DNA from: Coriolopsis trogii
Lineage: Eukaryota; Basidiomycota; Agaricomycetes; Polyporales; Polyporaceae
Direction of reading: 5' to 3'
Length of the DNA stretch: 64,000 bases
Assembly: GCA_020543525.1 (NCBI GenBank)
Contig: JAHYIO010000006.1
Coordinates: forward strand, 248,001 to 312,000
Shown here: piece after piece, positions 38,303 through 48,800 of the stretch
Layout of the letters: every line of letters starts with the position of its first letter
Position numbering within the stretch: the first letter of the stretch is position 1
Notes under the pieces: generated by a model
Seen by the model: the letters and a program-made list of their open reading frames with translations, nothing else
Told to the model about the DNA's origin: nothing
Databases searched by the model: none
Made by a program: the position numbers and the translations under genes

Positions 38303-38370
38303 GGCTGCTATGAAAAGCTGTAGTAGACGAGGGTGTCTGCTTGAAGGCTGAAAGAGAACTCTGCGTAGAC

Positions 38371-38376
38371 TTTATA
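38371..38376 (-). promoter_or_regulatory. TATA box of the secreted cysteine-rich gene
   Basis: TATAAA on the minus strand, about 70 bp upstream of the ATG at 38302. Confidence 0.55.
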
Positions 38377-38379
38377 CGC

Positions 38380-40351
38380 TTTCGGTCTGCGCATGCAACT
38401 CAGAGCGCAACTGTGCGCCGCCTGCCCAGAACGCTGCCTAGCGCATGGAGTCTCATCGAACAACAAGAGAAACGCCCTTGGCAGATGTTTCCGCGCGTTT
38501 GTTCATATCGCGCCCTAGTAGACTTGCTATTCTGAGCAGTTCGAACACCAGGTACTGGGTAGTGCAGGTAGAAGTGTGAGCTGAAGTCTACTGGTCGCGC
38601 TACGGAAGCACTCACGAGTACGGTGTCGCCTATGGGTACATCGCAGCGTGAGACCGTCCCCCATCAAGACCGGACGCTTCGGATGCTTCGGTATGGAGAA
38701 CAAAGCTGCAAGTCTGTAGATTGGACGGAACCAATGTGCTCTGTGCACTCCTTGTATGAATCAAAGTGTTTCGTGTGGTCTCTGACCCAAGAACTGCCCG
38801 AAGTCTGTCATGTCATGGAATACGAAGATCACATCAGTAGTGAGACACCGAAGTGCCCATTCGCCTCAATAACCGGGTCAATATCGTCCACCTACTGTAG
38901 AGTAAAATTGCAAGATTGCAAGGAGCACACCTGTATCACCTTAGCGGGTCGGTGAGCGCGCAAAGTCCTGAATGCAGAGTGCTCAGTGTCTCACCTGCGA
39001 TACAGACCTTCGTTAAAGCGCTATCAACCGGGTGCACAGAAGCAGGGCGCTCATTATGACGGGAGGCCCGTGATCCTGTCAAAACCCTCGACCAGTAATC
39101 GTGAGCAAGCAGCGTTAAGCTTGCACGCATCTGGCAAGTCTCATCTAGCGGTAAAACAAGGCTCTCGTACCGAGCATCGAAATGGCGACGAAAGCAACGC
39201 ACCCGGCGCTGTAGTCAAGGTTCCCAGTACCCTGAGTCACCAGCGGAGCGACGGTGTGTGGGTATGCATGTGGACATCTTCGAGGAACCGCAAGGAACGG
39301 GCGATATTGTAGACGTTGCCAAGAGCTTTCTGCCCGGCACTGTAGCTGGTTTTGTTTTAATGCGGGGGTAAGTGCGCAACGCCGAATGGTCACGACCGCT
39401 GGATGTGATCCTTTGAAGCGCATGTTCATGACGCTGACTTTGGTAGCTCACGATGAGCGGAGTAGGGCACATGCCGTACCAAGAACTTTGTCCCGCTGCT
39501 CAGTCAGAGGAATGAACAGCGCCAGTCGCTGCCGACGAGGGTGAGCTTTTTTAAGAAGCCTGTTCGAAGCTTGAGCGTCGCCTAAAATGTAGAGAGAAAA
39601 ACAGCGACCTAGACGAACTTTTCAGACTATCAGATCAGTAGTCCGGTGCTGAAGATTGCGGAGGTCTCGCTACCGCGATCATTTTGTACGTACCGACAGG
39701 TTCAACCGGATTTAGACGTGACGCTCATCTACGACACCTGCTTATCACCGATCACGATGAGCTCTCTGACTCGGACAATAGCCTGAACTCACCTTCCCTT
39801 CCCGCAACCCCATGGATTCCTACATACGTCTCAGATATGTGCAGACTTCGTCACCCATTTCAACGAGAAGATTTCCTCGTAGACAATGCCGGGCCTCTCT
39901 GAGACGGTTCCTCACGTCTACATCTTAGGTCGCTCAGGTGTTCTGAGTGACAGCGGTCATGATGCATGTGACCATCCCTGCTATATAGACCAGACGCACT
40001 AGAGCCACTTCTCGCCCTCGGATACTCAGTCCCTACCACAGAGTGAGCCCCGTCCCTGGGCTCACGAAGTCGTCTGTCGTCAGTATGTGGATCGAAGCGA
40101 GTCATTGCTGGCCTCACGAGCACAGCGGTCTCAGAGAGTAACGACCAACGGCACAAGGCCAAACCATGCTCTAGCCTGGCGGAGAAGCACGTCTTTTTTG
40201 CCCGGGACACAAGAACAGTTCTGTGCTCATCAGAGCAGGACCTGATCTCATTCGTCGGTATTCCTACCACTGCATGAGGCGCGCGTTCTGTCAGTTCATC
40301 TGTTGTATTGACGTCGAAAAGCGAATAGACTACAGAACCTTCTGATTGTGC
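38380..40351. other. no gene recognised
   Basis: Several frames of 60-140 codons occur on both strands, but none has splice-consistent continuation or a family signature. Confidence 0.4.
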
Positions 40352-40483
40352 TCAGGAAAGAACCTTTATGGTCTGAGTATTGGGAGTGTAGCAAAAGCCG
40401 CCGTCGAGCTTGACTCCGCAGGTTGACAACATGTTGCAGGGCGGGTGACAAGTCTTCCCGGAGCAGAAGAAGACGTTGTTGCT
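40352..40483 (-). pseudogene. C-terminal fragment of a secreted cysteine-rich paralogue
   Basis: Forty-three codons plus a stop on the minus strand read SNNVFFCSGKTCHPPCN, then LSTCGVKLDGGFCYTPN and finally IKVLS. This aligns residue by residue with the last 42 residues of the protein at 37687-38302, including five cysteines at the same spacing. An in-frame TAA lies immediately upstream and no earlier exons are found, so this is a truncated copy. Confidence 0.75.
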
Positions 40484-40719
40484 TTACACCATGCCTCGAG
40501 CGCTGTACCTAGAGACGGATGCGTCAGTTTATTAGGGACCGAACCTGGTCTGGACCCTAATGCTATCAGAACCCGCAGTCAAAGTGTCTCGATAACTCGG
40601 TACGCAATACGACAGAAGTCTCACCTGGCTTCACGAAGGAGTCCTATCGGGCGTTCGAACGCTGACTGATAGCGCAGGATTTCCAGCTCATTAACAGAGA
40701 CGAGTACGTGGGCACATCA

Positions 40720-40920
40720 ACTGTTAAGGGAAGCGTAAAATATCAGTCGGGCCTTACTGTCGACGTCGCCGACCACTCCGCCTCGAGGTTGTTCTGCAAT
40801 ATACCCACATGCGGAGAAAGGGACGCGGAGCCATACGGCTAGCTTCAAGTTGAGCTTGATGGAGTCGAAGTGAACAGACACTGCGCGCGGAGTTGTCCAC
40901 CGTCGAGCCATGTCCGTAGG
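40720..40920 (-). pseudogene. decayed coding remnant paired with 2070-2300
   Basis: The minus-strand frame contains HFDSIKLNLKLAVWLRVPF and EQPRGGVVGDVDSKARLIF, matching the plus-strand remnant near 2.1-2.3 kb. The frame is open here for 64 codons with no recognised start or continuation. Parent family unknown. Confidence 0.5.
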
Positions 40921-41263
40921 AGTCTAAAGTCCACGTATGGAGGGAACTACGGTCATGTCGCTTTAAGACCCCAGAGGTTTCGATTCAACGCCGCCCAACG
41001 CCTCTCAGGCGTGACTGGTAAATGAAGGAAGCAGAATAAAATCACCTGTCGTGAGATGCGCGCTAAGAGAACCGTAACATACCTTGTATAACCGGCTGTG
41101 GCTCCGATACAACGCATCTGTATGTATTCAGAGCGCAGGAAAGGACATGGATGCTGTCAGGGAACAGTTCGTTGAATGAGTCCGATGCGTTCAAGACCAA
41201 GCGCCGAACGTCGCGCTGTGGTAGCCGTACTTGACAGACGCGCTAACATGTCCACCTACGACG

Positions 41264-42284
41264 ATGTTCTCCTCATCTGTTCAGCCACCCCTCATCTCGC
41301 TCTTTTCTTCGACAGGCAGTGACCCCTTGAGCCTTTTCGCGTCGAGATGCGACAGCTCGTTGCCACCAGACTCGTTCATATGCCTCTTAAACGACTCGAC
41401 TTCCCAGCCTGCGCCAACTCCACCCCGAACGCTCATCAGTACGAGTACCAGTGGCGAAGATGAGAGCGTGGACGAGCCAAAACCAGACTACACTCTCGAT
41501 CAGACGGTGCTGCATATCCAGTCACCGACCGTGAAGACGACATACATCCGATGTCCTCCAACACGTCCGATTGGTGGATCGGGGAACTCGAGTAGAATGC
41601 ACCTCGGTCTGAAGCACCCATGGATTCACATGCAAGTACGGAACATGGGAAGGGAGTGGGCCTTCGAAGTTGGAGTCGTCGATGTCTCGGGTCGAGAGGG
41701 CGTTGTGCGATGCGCTACATTCCAGGTGTGTCGATTTTCCTTCCTACTACGCACATTCACCTCTTGGTGTCCCTCTCTTCTGTTGAAACGGATATACCCC
41801 ATTGGAAGTCATCGATGCATAATACCTATGAAGATCGGGATGTTATCGGAAAGTGCGAGCCTGGGACGTCCTCTGCACCAGTTCGAAATCTCGGTCTATA
41901 CGGTAAATTCGTTGTTTGTTGACTCAGCCGTATCGTCCTTGCCAGAAGCACCCCAAGCTGAAGCTTGGTGATCCCCCGCTCTTACTCCTTCCCTTGTCGT
42001 TTCCGCCACCCTCTTCTCGTCCATTGACCGCTTGGGCGACAACCTCTCTTAACCTTCCATCGCTCCTCCCTCACTTCTCGTCGGCAGCGCTCGCGCGCGG
42101 AGTTGAGGACGACGAAGACAGTCGATTGGCTCAAACTTCAATGCCTCATAGCCATACAGGAGGTCGCGTTCCCAGTGGGACCTATTCGCACGCCTCTTAC
42201 GTGAAGGTGTATGCAACCTGTCGCTTGCGGCGCATATGGTTAAGTGAGGGCGGCGTTCAACAGCAACTACCTTGGGAGTTCTAG
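41264..42284 (+). CDS. CFAP20 (CFA20/DUF667) domain protein, right copy with early stop
   Basis: Two exons, 41264-41725 and 41946-42284, with a 220-bp phase-0 intron at the same site as the left copy; 266 residues. The sequence is nearly identical to the left copy through the CFA20 core, including LHIQSPTVKTTYIRCPP and VKVYATCRLRRIW. A single base change turns the codon after WEF from CAG to TAG, removing the last 19 residues present in the left copy. Homology to the left copy continues about 20 bp past the stop, to ggcagtgac at about 42308. It then ends abruptly and resumes near 42780, so some 470 bp have been inserted into the former tail. The domain core survives, so the product may still fold. 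Upstream sequence diverges more than the coding exons, suggesting selection or conversion on the gene. Confidence 0.78.
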
Positions 42285-42308
42285 CTGTATGCCGCTGACG
42301 GCAGTGAC

Positions 42309-42780
42309 TATGTTGGCGAATAGATTCCTGCTACATGTACTAGGGCCTGCGATACCGCGCTTCAGCCGCCCAACGCACGATTCCTGTCATTTCTGGCCAT
42401 GACCTTTCGTGACCTAAATCCGGTGAGTGTTGGGTACACTGTTTTGCTTGGCGGCTTGCCGTCATGAACCACAAAATCCGCAGATGGAACTTGTACGTGG
42501 TGTACATGGTTTTCCTCACTCACCTCGGAAATTCTCAGTGTGTTTTGCGCGTCACCTGCGCCCCATATAGGTTGTATTACACGACCGCGCACCGGTGAGC
42601 GTTGAGTCATAGAGCGTGTGCCACGGGACAGTGATGACCTTACGGAGATGAGCACCGACTGCAACTCGAATTCATGTAGGATAATAATTGCAAGTGCACG
42701 AGAAGCCTCAATGGACGCCGCTGCCAGCAACACCAAGTCACGATATGGTAGAGGAGTTACTACTGTGGTAGCATAAACCG
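42309..42780. other. insertion in the tail of the right CFAP20 copy
   Basis: This stretch is absent from the equivalent place in the left copy (near 590 in the left arm), while both flanks align. It contains a 124-codon minus-strand frame (42362-42736) with no recognised family. No clear terminal repeat was seen. The alternative is replacement rather than insertion. Confidence 0.45.
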
Positions 42781-42959
42781 GTGATCATCATCTCATCATA
42801 TATTTGTACATCTACTCCTATCAATTGACACAATCCCGCTCATTGGAAATTATCGCCTGCGGTCCACTCAATCACTGTTTTCTCTGACACTCTTTCACTC
42901 TTGCCCGCTGAAAGATTGCACGGTGCGCTCCGTGATGCTGAAGCTGACATTCCTACGGG

Positions 42960-43496
42960 CTAGTTGCCATCGTTGCGGCACTGTATGTCCAGCAGTCAGA
43001 TCATGCATACGCCGTGCTATGCATACTGGGCAGACTTACGCAAACTGAGATCACATCGTTACCGCACACGCCAGAGTTGGGGTCCCTGCGACAGTTGTAA
43101 CTACATGCCAGGTTTACCATCAATGTTTATGACCCAACAGCGGGCTCAACGAAGTGATTCATGACCTACATGAGACCGGTGAACGTGTTCGTGTAGCGTT
43201 CGAAGATAATGGGAGGCGGGCTGCATCCAAATATACCCGTGTCACAAGGATTCTCGTTGGTGGTCAATCCGTCAACCACGTTGCACGAGTCGTCATACAC
43301 ATTCCCTGCGCATATTCAACCGTGAGCTATGCATTTTCCGCCGGGAGGATATCGTTGGTCGACGACAAAACTCACAACGATTGACACCTCCACCAAGGGG
43401 TATCACGTTGCCGATAGCGTAATTGAAGCCAGGACAAATAGCAGCAGAGAGAGTAGCATAATAGAGAGGAACAAGTAGAAGTGTCTTGGCGAACAT
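42960..43496 (-). CDS. small secreted cysteine-rich protein, complete paralogue of the left-edge gene
   Basis: Four exons on the minus strand: 43496-43376, 43305-43170, 43100-43040 and 42980-42960, giving 112 residues. All introns are GT-AG of 59-70 bp and frame is kept throughout. Exon 1 encodes a signal peptide (MFAKTLLLVPLYYATLSAA) followed by ICPGFNYAIGNVIPLGGG. The mature chain has eight cysteines with blocks DDSCNVVDGL, GIFGCSPPPIIFERYTN and YNCRRDPNSGVCG, ending CCRNDGN. Exon sizes equal those of the left-edge gene, and most residues are shared, so the two are duplicates from the inverted arms. The left copy lacks four codons near its end. No named family recognised; probably extracellular. 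Confidence 0.85.
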
Positions 43497-43577
43497 CGTG
43501 CTTTGCTGATGGATGAAAGTAGGGGAGCTGTTGGAGTTTGAACCCGCCGAGGGGATGACACGCAATTGTACAGGTTC

Positions 43578-43584
43578 TTATAGA
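43578..43584 (-). promoter_or_regulatory. TATA-like box of the secreted protein gene
   Basis: CTATAAG on the minus strand, about 85 bp upstream of the ATG at 43496. Confidence 0.4.
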
Positions 43585-44707
43585 TGCTCGGCGAAACTGA
43601 ATGATCGAGTTTGTGAGCAAAGTACCGGTGACTCCGACACCGTGACCACTCTGCAACATGCAGGAAGCAATCTCGGCACGCTTGTTGACCAATAGGGAGT
43701 GTGCACACCATCTATGTCGTGAACTTCCTAATCACGGCGCACTTTTGGAGGCCGGGTGCTGGTTATTTTTGAACATCAGCCAAGTTTTTTGAAGACCGAG
43801 ACATTGGGAGGACCCCAAAGTGTCACGGTTGGTTTGTTGATACGTTCACCACTTGAACATGCAGCTTCAAGTTGTGCCGAACGGCTGTATCGCTATTGAA
43901 TATTTTCGAATACCAGTAGCTATCAGCGAGTATGCAAAAGACTTTACGATAACGCAGGCTCCTAAAACCATCCGTCCTTAGTGTTCTCGTTCCCCTTTAT
44001 CCTGTAGCGTAGATAGATCCTAATCAAGTATGTTGCGAGACCAAGCTGGATATGTTAGGCGCGCACGAGAGTTTCCTAATTGAGCCTGAACAAGGGAAGA
44101 GAACACTATAGGACGGCTGGCCAAAGTGGTCATTCCGAGATCACCGAGAAAAAACTCCGCCCTTTAGCGAACGAGAGAGTCCCACCAAGCGCGTCGCGAC
44201 TCGCGGCGTCAACACACCCGGACGCGTTGCGCGACATTGCGCGCTCTGCAACGCGCTCTCAGCACAACGGGACTTGGCATGGCCACTATGTGGTATTTTG
44301 ACGGACTACACTTCACATCGGACATACTTCACTCATATGCACTCATGAAGGGAGTTTGCACCCCTCAGCAATAATAACGGTGTTGCACAACTACTGATAG
44401 TACTGTGCACTTGCACTTACTAAATCTGACTGAATTCATGTTGAGACTCGGAGCTGGGTTTCCAGTACAAATTAGCCTGCATGCACTCATAATTGATGCT
44501 CTGGAGATCTTAGAGTTCATCTTACTGGTCTGAAACTTGGAAATATGTTGTCACCATCTGGCTGATCCCGTTGTGCTGAGAGCGCGTTGCAGAGCGCGCA
44601 ATGTCGCGCAACGCGTCCGGGTGTGTTGACGCCGCGAGTCGCGACGCGCTTGGTGGGACTCTCTCGTTCGCTAAAGGGCGGAGTTTTTTCTCGGTGATCT
44701 CGGAATT

Positions 44708-45148
44708 CCTGGATTACGAAGTAAGCCGAGGTTTAGGGGGGAGAAATCACGCTGCAAAGTGACGGTAACATCACGCTCGCGTGCGGGTCACATCAGTCAT
44801 ATCACGGCGTTACACAGAGAAAAGGAGCAGAAAAGTCACTCTGCAAAGTGACGGTAACATCACGCTTCACGTGTACGTCACATACGTCATATCACGGCGT
44901 TACACTCAGAAGGGGGCAAAAGTCACTCTGCAAAGTGACGGTAACATCACACTTTCTTGCATGTCACGGGTGACCGCTATCACTCTGTGACTACCTGAGA
45001 GCCCCCGACTGTCACTCTTCGGACTTCACGCTGCCATTTGCCCCTGCGCGTTGGAGGAGGGCGCAAGCCCGACTGATGCGCGCCTCTCAATCTGGCGATT
45101 TATTCAGTACAATACCTACGTAATCCAGGTGTGCCCAGCGGCCCTACT
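44708..45148. mobile_element. small element nested in the right arm of the foldback
   Basis: Interrupts the right inverted arm exactly between the segments that pair with 44131-44272 and 43955-44130. It begins CCTGGATTACG at 44708, and the reverse complement cgtaatccagg ends at 45129, giving terminal inverted repeats of at least 11 bp. About 19 further bp separate that end from the resumed arm, so the exact right boundary is uncertain. It has no coding capacity and contains the minisatellite at 44742-44975. Confidence 0.7.
44742..44975. repeat. minisatellite, three units of about 88 bp
   Basis: The core ctgcaaagtgacggtaacat begins at 44752, 44841 and 44928 (periods 89 and 87). Between cores the units share gtcatatcacggcgttacac. 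The third unit is partial. The core contains the short palindrome-like gtgac/gtcac pair, which also recurs in the spacer. Confidence 0.85.
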
Positions 45149-45327
45149 ATGACCACTTTGGCCAGCCGTCCTATAGTGTTCTCTTCCCTTGTTCAGGCTC
45201 AATTAGGAAACTCTCGTGCGCGCCTAACATATCCAGCTTGGTCTCGCAACATACTTGATTAGGATCTATCTACGCTACAGGATAAAGGGGAACGAGAACA
45301 CTAAGGACGGATGGTTTTAGGAGCCTG

Positions 45328-45800
45328 ACAATAACGCCGCTTCGATGTCGTCGCACCGGCTGTACATATGGCTTTGTAGGCTATACAATTCAACTTCAAG
45401 TTGCATAGTCACGGTAAGGCTACATCATGATAGCACTGGCACTTACCCGTGATGCTCTCTGTACGATCGTTCGGTTCTCGCCTTTGTCTCGTACTATATA
45501 CAGCTCGCACATACTTTACGGTACTCCAGCGAGCAACGCGACTCTTTGACCACCGACTTCGTGCGCTCTCAGACGGAGCTCGCCCAACACTGAGTGTGCT
45601 CGCTCACCAGCTCTTCGCTCTCGAGCGCTTTCAGGCGTAGTCACTTCCGTCACGTGCCACATGACGTCAGACAGCCCCTCGAGCTCATCCCGACAACTTC
45701 AATTTATCCCCGCACTCGCACATCTCCGCCTAGTACTCTGATTCCTCGAGACTCGCAAGCCGCCCTGGCTCGAGATCTTGCCGCACTCGGGCTTGAAGAA
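45328..45800. other. no gene recognised
   Basis: Sequence between the foldback element and repeat copy B. It has short frames only and no match to A or C noticed. Confidence 0.4.
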
Positions 45801-48800
45801 TGCGTCTAGCCGCCGGCAGCCGATCAGTCGGGGTGCGGTGATTACAGCGCCATTATCCGCATCCATCCACATCCCAGCTCACCATCATGGCTTCGAGAAG
45901 GGGGCCTTCGCCGCTCTTAGGTCTTGGGCCCGTTCCTTCACTGCGATGTTCCTGAGGACCTCGTCTCCGGACTGTGCAGGCACGTCGGTAGGCTCTCAAA
46001 CTCTCTTGAACCATTGCAGCTGCCTGTAGTCTGTTGTGATGCAGCCGGACGGCTTGGATCACTCCGTATCAGTGCCAAAACCCCCACCACAGCTCTATGT
46101 ATGCGGTTTCGCCAAGAGGTGACGGCAGTGAGTTCCACGACGACGCGCGGCTCTGTCGGTGGCGTCGGCATCGTTGCATACACACGGGCTGTCACCGCTG
46201 GTGGACGAAATGACTCAGGCGACGATATAGGTACAAACGCTCCATGCTTCGCTTACATCGGATCCATTATCCCTGACTCACGCTCCTACCAGCGCCTCTG
46301 CGACCGCACGTTCATCCTCAGACTACGACTACAACGAACAGAGTGGCTGGGTAGGATAGTACTCTGTGAGTGTATTCATCTCACTTCTAGATACGAAGGA
46401 GAAAACCCACAGCGCAGCGACGAGTACAGCATAACGCCTTGACCGGGAGCACTGTCCGACAGGAAGTTACAGCGCGGCAATGAGGCTGCGGTCTCTCTAC
46501 AGCAGCACTATCCCCCTTGCCATCCGAAGAGACACGTTGTTCGCATCCGGTCCCCGTTCGTATGGTGTTCGGTTGTCCACAGGCTCCGGCATTGCGTCAG
46601 AACTGTCAGGTGCGAAGCTTGGTACCTATTCGTCGGTGCTACCGCTCCATCTACACGAAGGTCTCGCATGTTATGTGCTGACGTCCTCGCATAGCGCGCC
46701 AGCAGGAACGCCATCAGACTCAAGCATGAGTCCGACGACATCATCTACCCTCCCTAATAGCTGCCATGATGGAGAGCGCTGTTGCCTCCACTTCGGGGGC
46801 TTCATATCGAGCCAAGGAGCACACGGTGCTGCCGCACCAATATCCCGGGCCCATGCCATTTCCTGTCAAACTCTACTAGACGCTACGCCTGTGGGGGTAT
46901 TGCAGTGGTAGCGAGCCCGTCGCTGTACTCCCCGGAGTTGGGCGCGGGCGTACCCGGGGCCTTATGATATGGAGCCGAGTACGCTGTCGTCTGCTAACGT
47001 GATGCCGCATTGTCAGTATGCGTGCTGGGGGTAATCGGTATAGGGGGCGGAGATGGCGAGGGTTCCGGTCAGCCACTTTTGCGCAAACCCCGTGCTCGAT
47101 GGCTAGCACAGGAGAGGTACGAAGTCTTAGGGTCTCACTTCTGTGTGATCGATGCTACTCAACCGGCGATTGTTAGTATCTTTATTCCGAGATGAATATC
47201 CGAACTGGCGGTTGCCCCTGCCGATACGCTGCACTCGGAGGCGGTGAGTAGTCCAGTCTCGCAGTATCGACTGTTGTCGAAGTGTTACATTGTCTTTCTT
47301 GTATATTGTTTGTGTCCAGCCTTCGACCGCGCCATGTCGTGCAGGGATCCCAGACATCGATGCTGCTAACGCTCCCTGCGCTCTCGACCACGCGCGTTCG
47401 ATGGTTCGCGAACGGTCAAACACCACAGGCCTCTGATCGTCATCCCATATCATGTCGAACTTCCAGTACAACGTCGGCGCCCTCCCGATGCTTGCGCGTC
47501 CTCGCTAAGGATGATATGACTGCGTATCTGTGACATCGTATACGAAGGCTGACCGTGAGCGGACCGCCTATGAAGACGCCGTGCTGAATCACCGCAATAG
47601 GGTTCAGCACCTTCAAGCTTCCCCGGCATGTATCTTCTGTGCCGCCTTGTGGTCACAGGTCAGCATCTGTGCTTTCTGTCCTCGAGGTCCGATTTTGATT
47701 GATATCATATGGGCTTCTACAGGCTCCCATCATGAGTGCGAACCAGATGCGTTCCAAGGAACGTTGACTTGGATTGGCTCCGAGTCGACATGAACGTCCA
47801 AGTTGCCAGTGGCCGGCAGATGGCCGGCTATCCTTCCGCCGCCGAGCGCGGACGCGTGTGGCCGGCGCGAGCCTCGTGCGCACTCAACACATTACCTTGC
47901 ACTTCCCAGTCAGACCGCAGGTTCTGCCAGCGACGCGTCTGTCTCATCCCGACTTCTCCACCACCAATACTCGCAGCGAGCGCGCAGCTCTCTGTGGCTG
48001 TAGGCGCTCAAGTGCGCACTGCGCCAAAGGCTGCGGCAGGGATTCCGCCCAAAGCGGCCTCCGAGAGGTCAACGTTCAACGTTCCGGGCAGGTCCGGGCT
48101 GTCAGATTTACTCATGTCAAACTCAAAATCCTGCTTTAACATGCCGCCGGGCACGTTCCCCTCTTCGCCTCGCTGGTAGAGCGGTCAACGTGTCTCGCAG
48201 GCCAACGGGCTCTTACGCATATATACACCTTTCTGGTGGAAGGGAAGCGCCGAAGTGAGAGTGCAACATGTAAGTGACGTGACATCGCGCTTCCACCAGA
48301 GTGTGCGGAGATTGACAACGCGTTGACTCGGGAGAGACTACAGGCGATCTATCGAACGAGCGGAGTTTGGGAACCGCACCCCTTGTTGGTTTACTCTCAT
48401 GGATGCGAGACGGCCAGGGATTTTACGTCTATGGAGCCCCACCCGAGATACGCGCGAAGAGGTGCGCCCCATCTCAACCTCGCTCTTCTTGTCGTTCTCG
48501 CTGGCTCTGCATTCGCTTGGGAGAGGTTCGCGGCGCGATCCGCTGCGATCATCTGCTCCGAGAAGAGACGGGCACAAGACGGGGTCGACACCGCCGTCGA
48601 TTGGCCCAAACGCGATGCGCGGTGCACGCACCATACAGCACCCGTTCTCCAGGAGGATCTGCCAAGGGCTCCCAATTTTTCCCTACGTGTCCCTCTCGCA
48701 TGCACACGCTGCCAGTTCACTGCGTCTATAGTGACCGGCCATGGGCACAGGCCGCGTATTCTGAGTGGCCTTCTGTCTTCTGTTCCATTCGCATGTCAGC

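Larger units (their letters stand above)
43955..45327. mobile_element. foldback element with about 320-bp inverted arms
   Basis: The left arm 43955-44272 begins CAGGCTCCTAAAACC and is repeated, apparently without mismatch by eye, in reverse complement. The right arm is split in two: 44566-44707 pairs with the inner left arm and 45149-45327 with the outer left arm. Without the nested insertion the element would be about 930 bp with a 293-bp loop (44273-44565). No protein frame is credible, so it is non-autonomous (MITE or foldback type). Flanking sequence shows ataacgc on the left and (aca)ataacgc on the right, a possible 7-8 bp target duplication. Near-perfect arms imply recent insertion or repeated self-conversion. 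Confidence 0.85.

Noticed and set aside
42362..42736. 124-codon minus-strand frame as a gene inside the insertion in the right CFAP20 tail.
   Set aside because: No start context, no splice partners and no family signature; listed only as part of the insertion.
44742..44975. Possible CRISPR-like array (regular 20-bp cores).
   Set aside because: Only three units, spacers are themselves conserved between units, and the host is a eukaryote. It is a minisatellite inside a small element.
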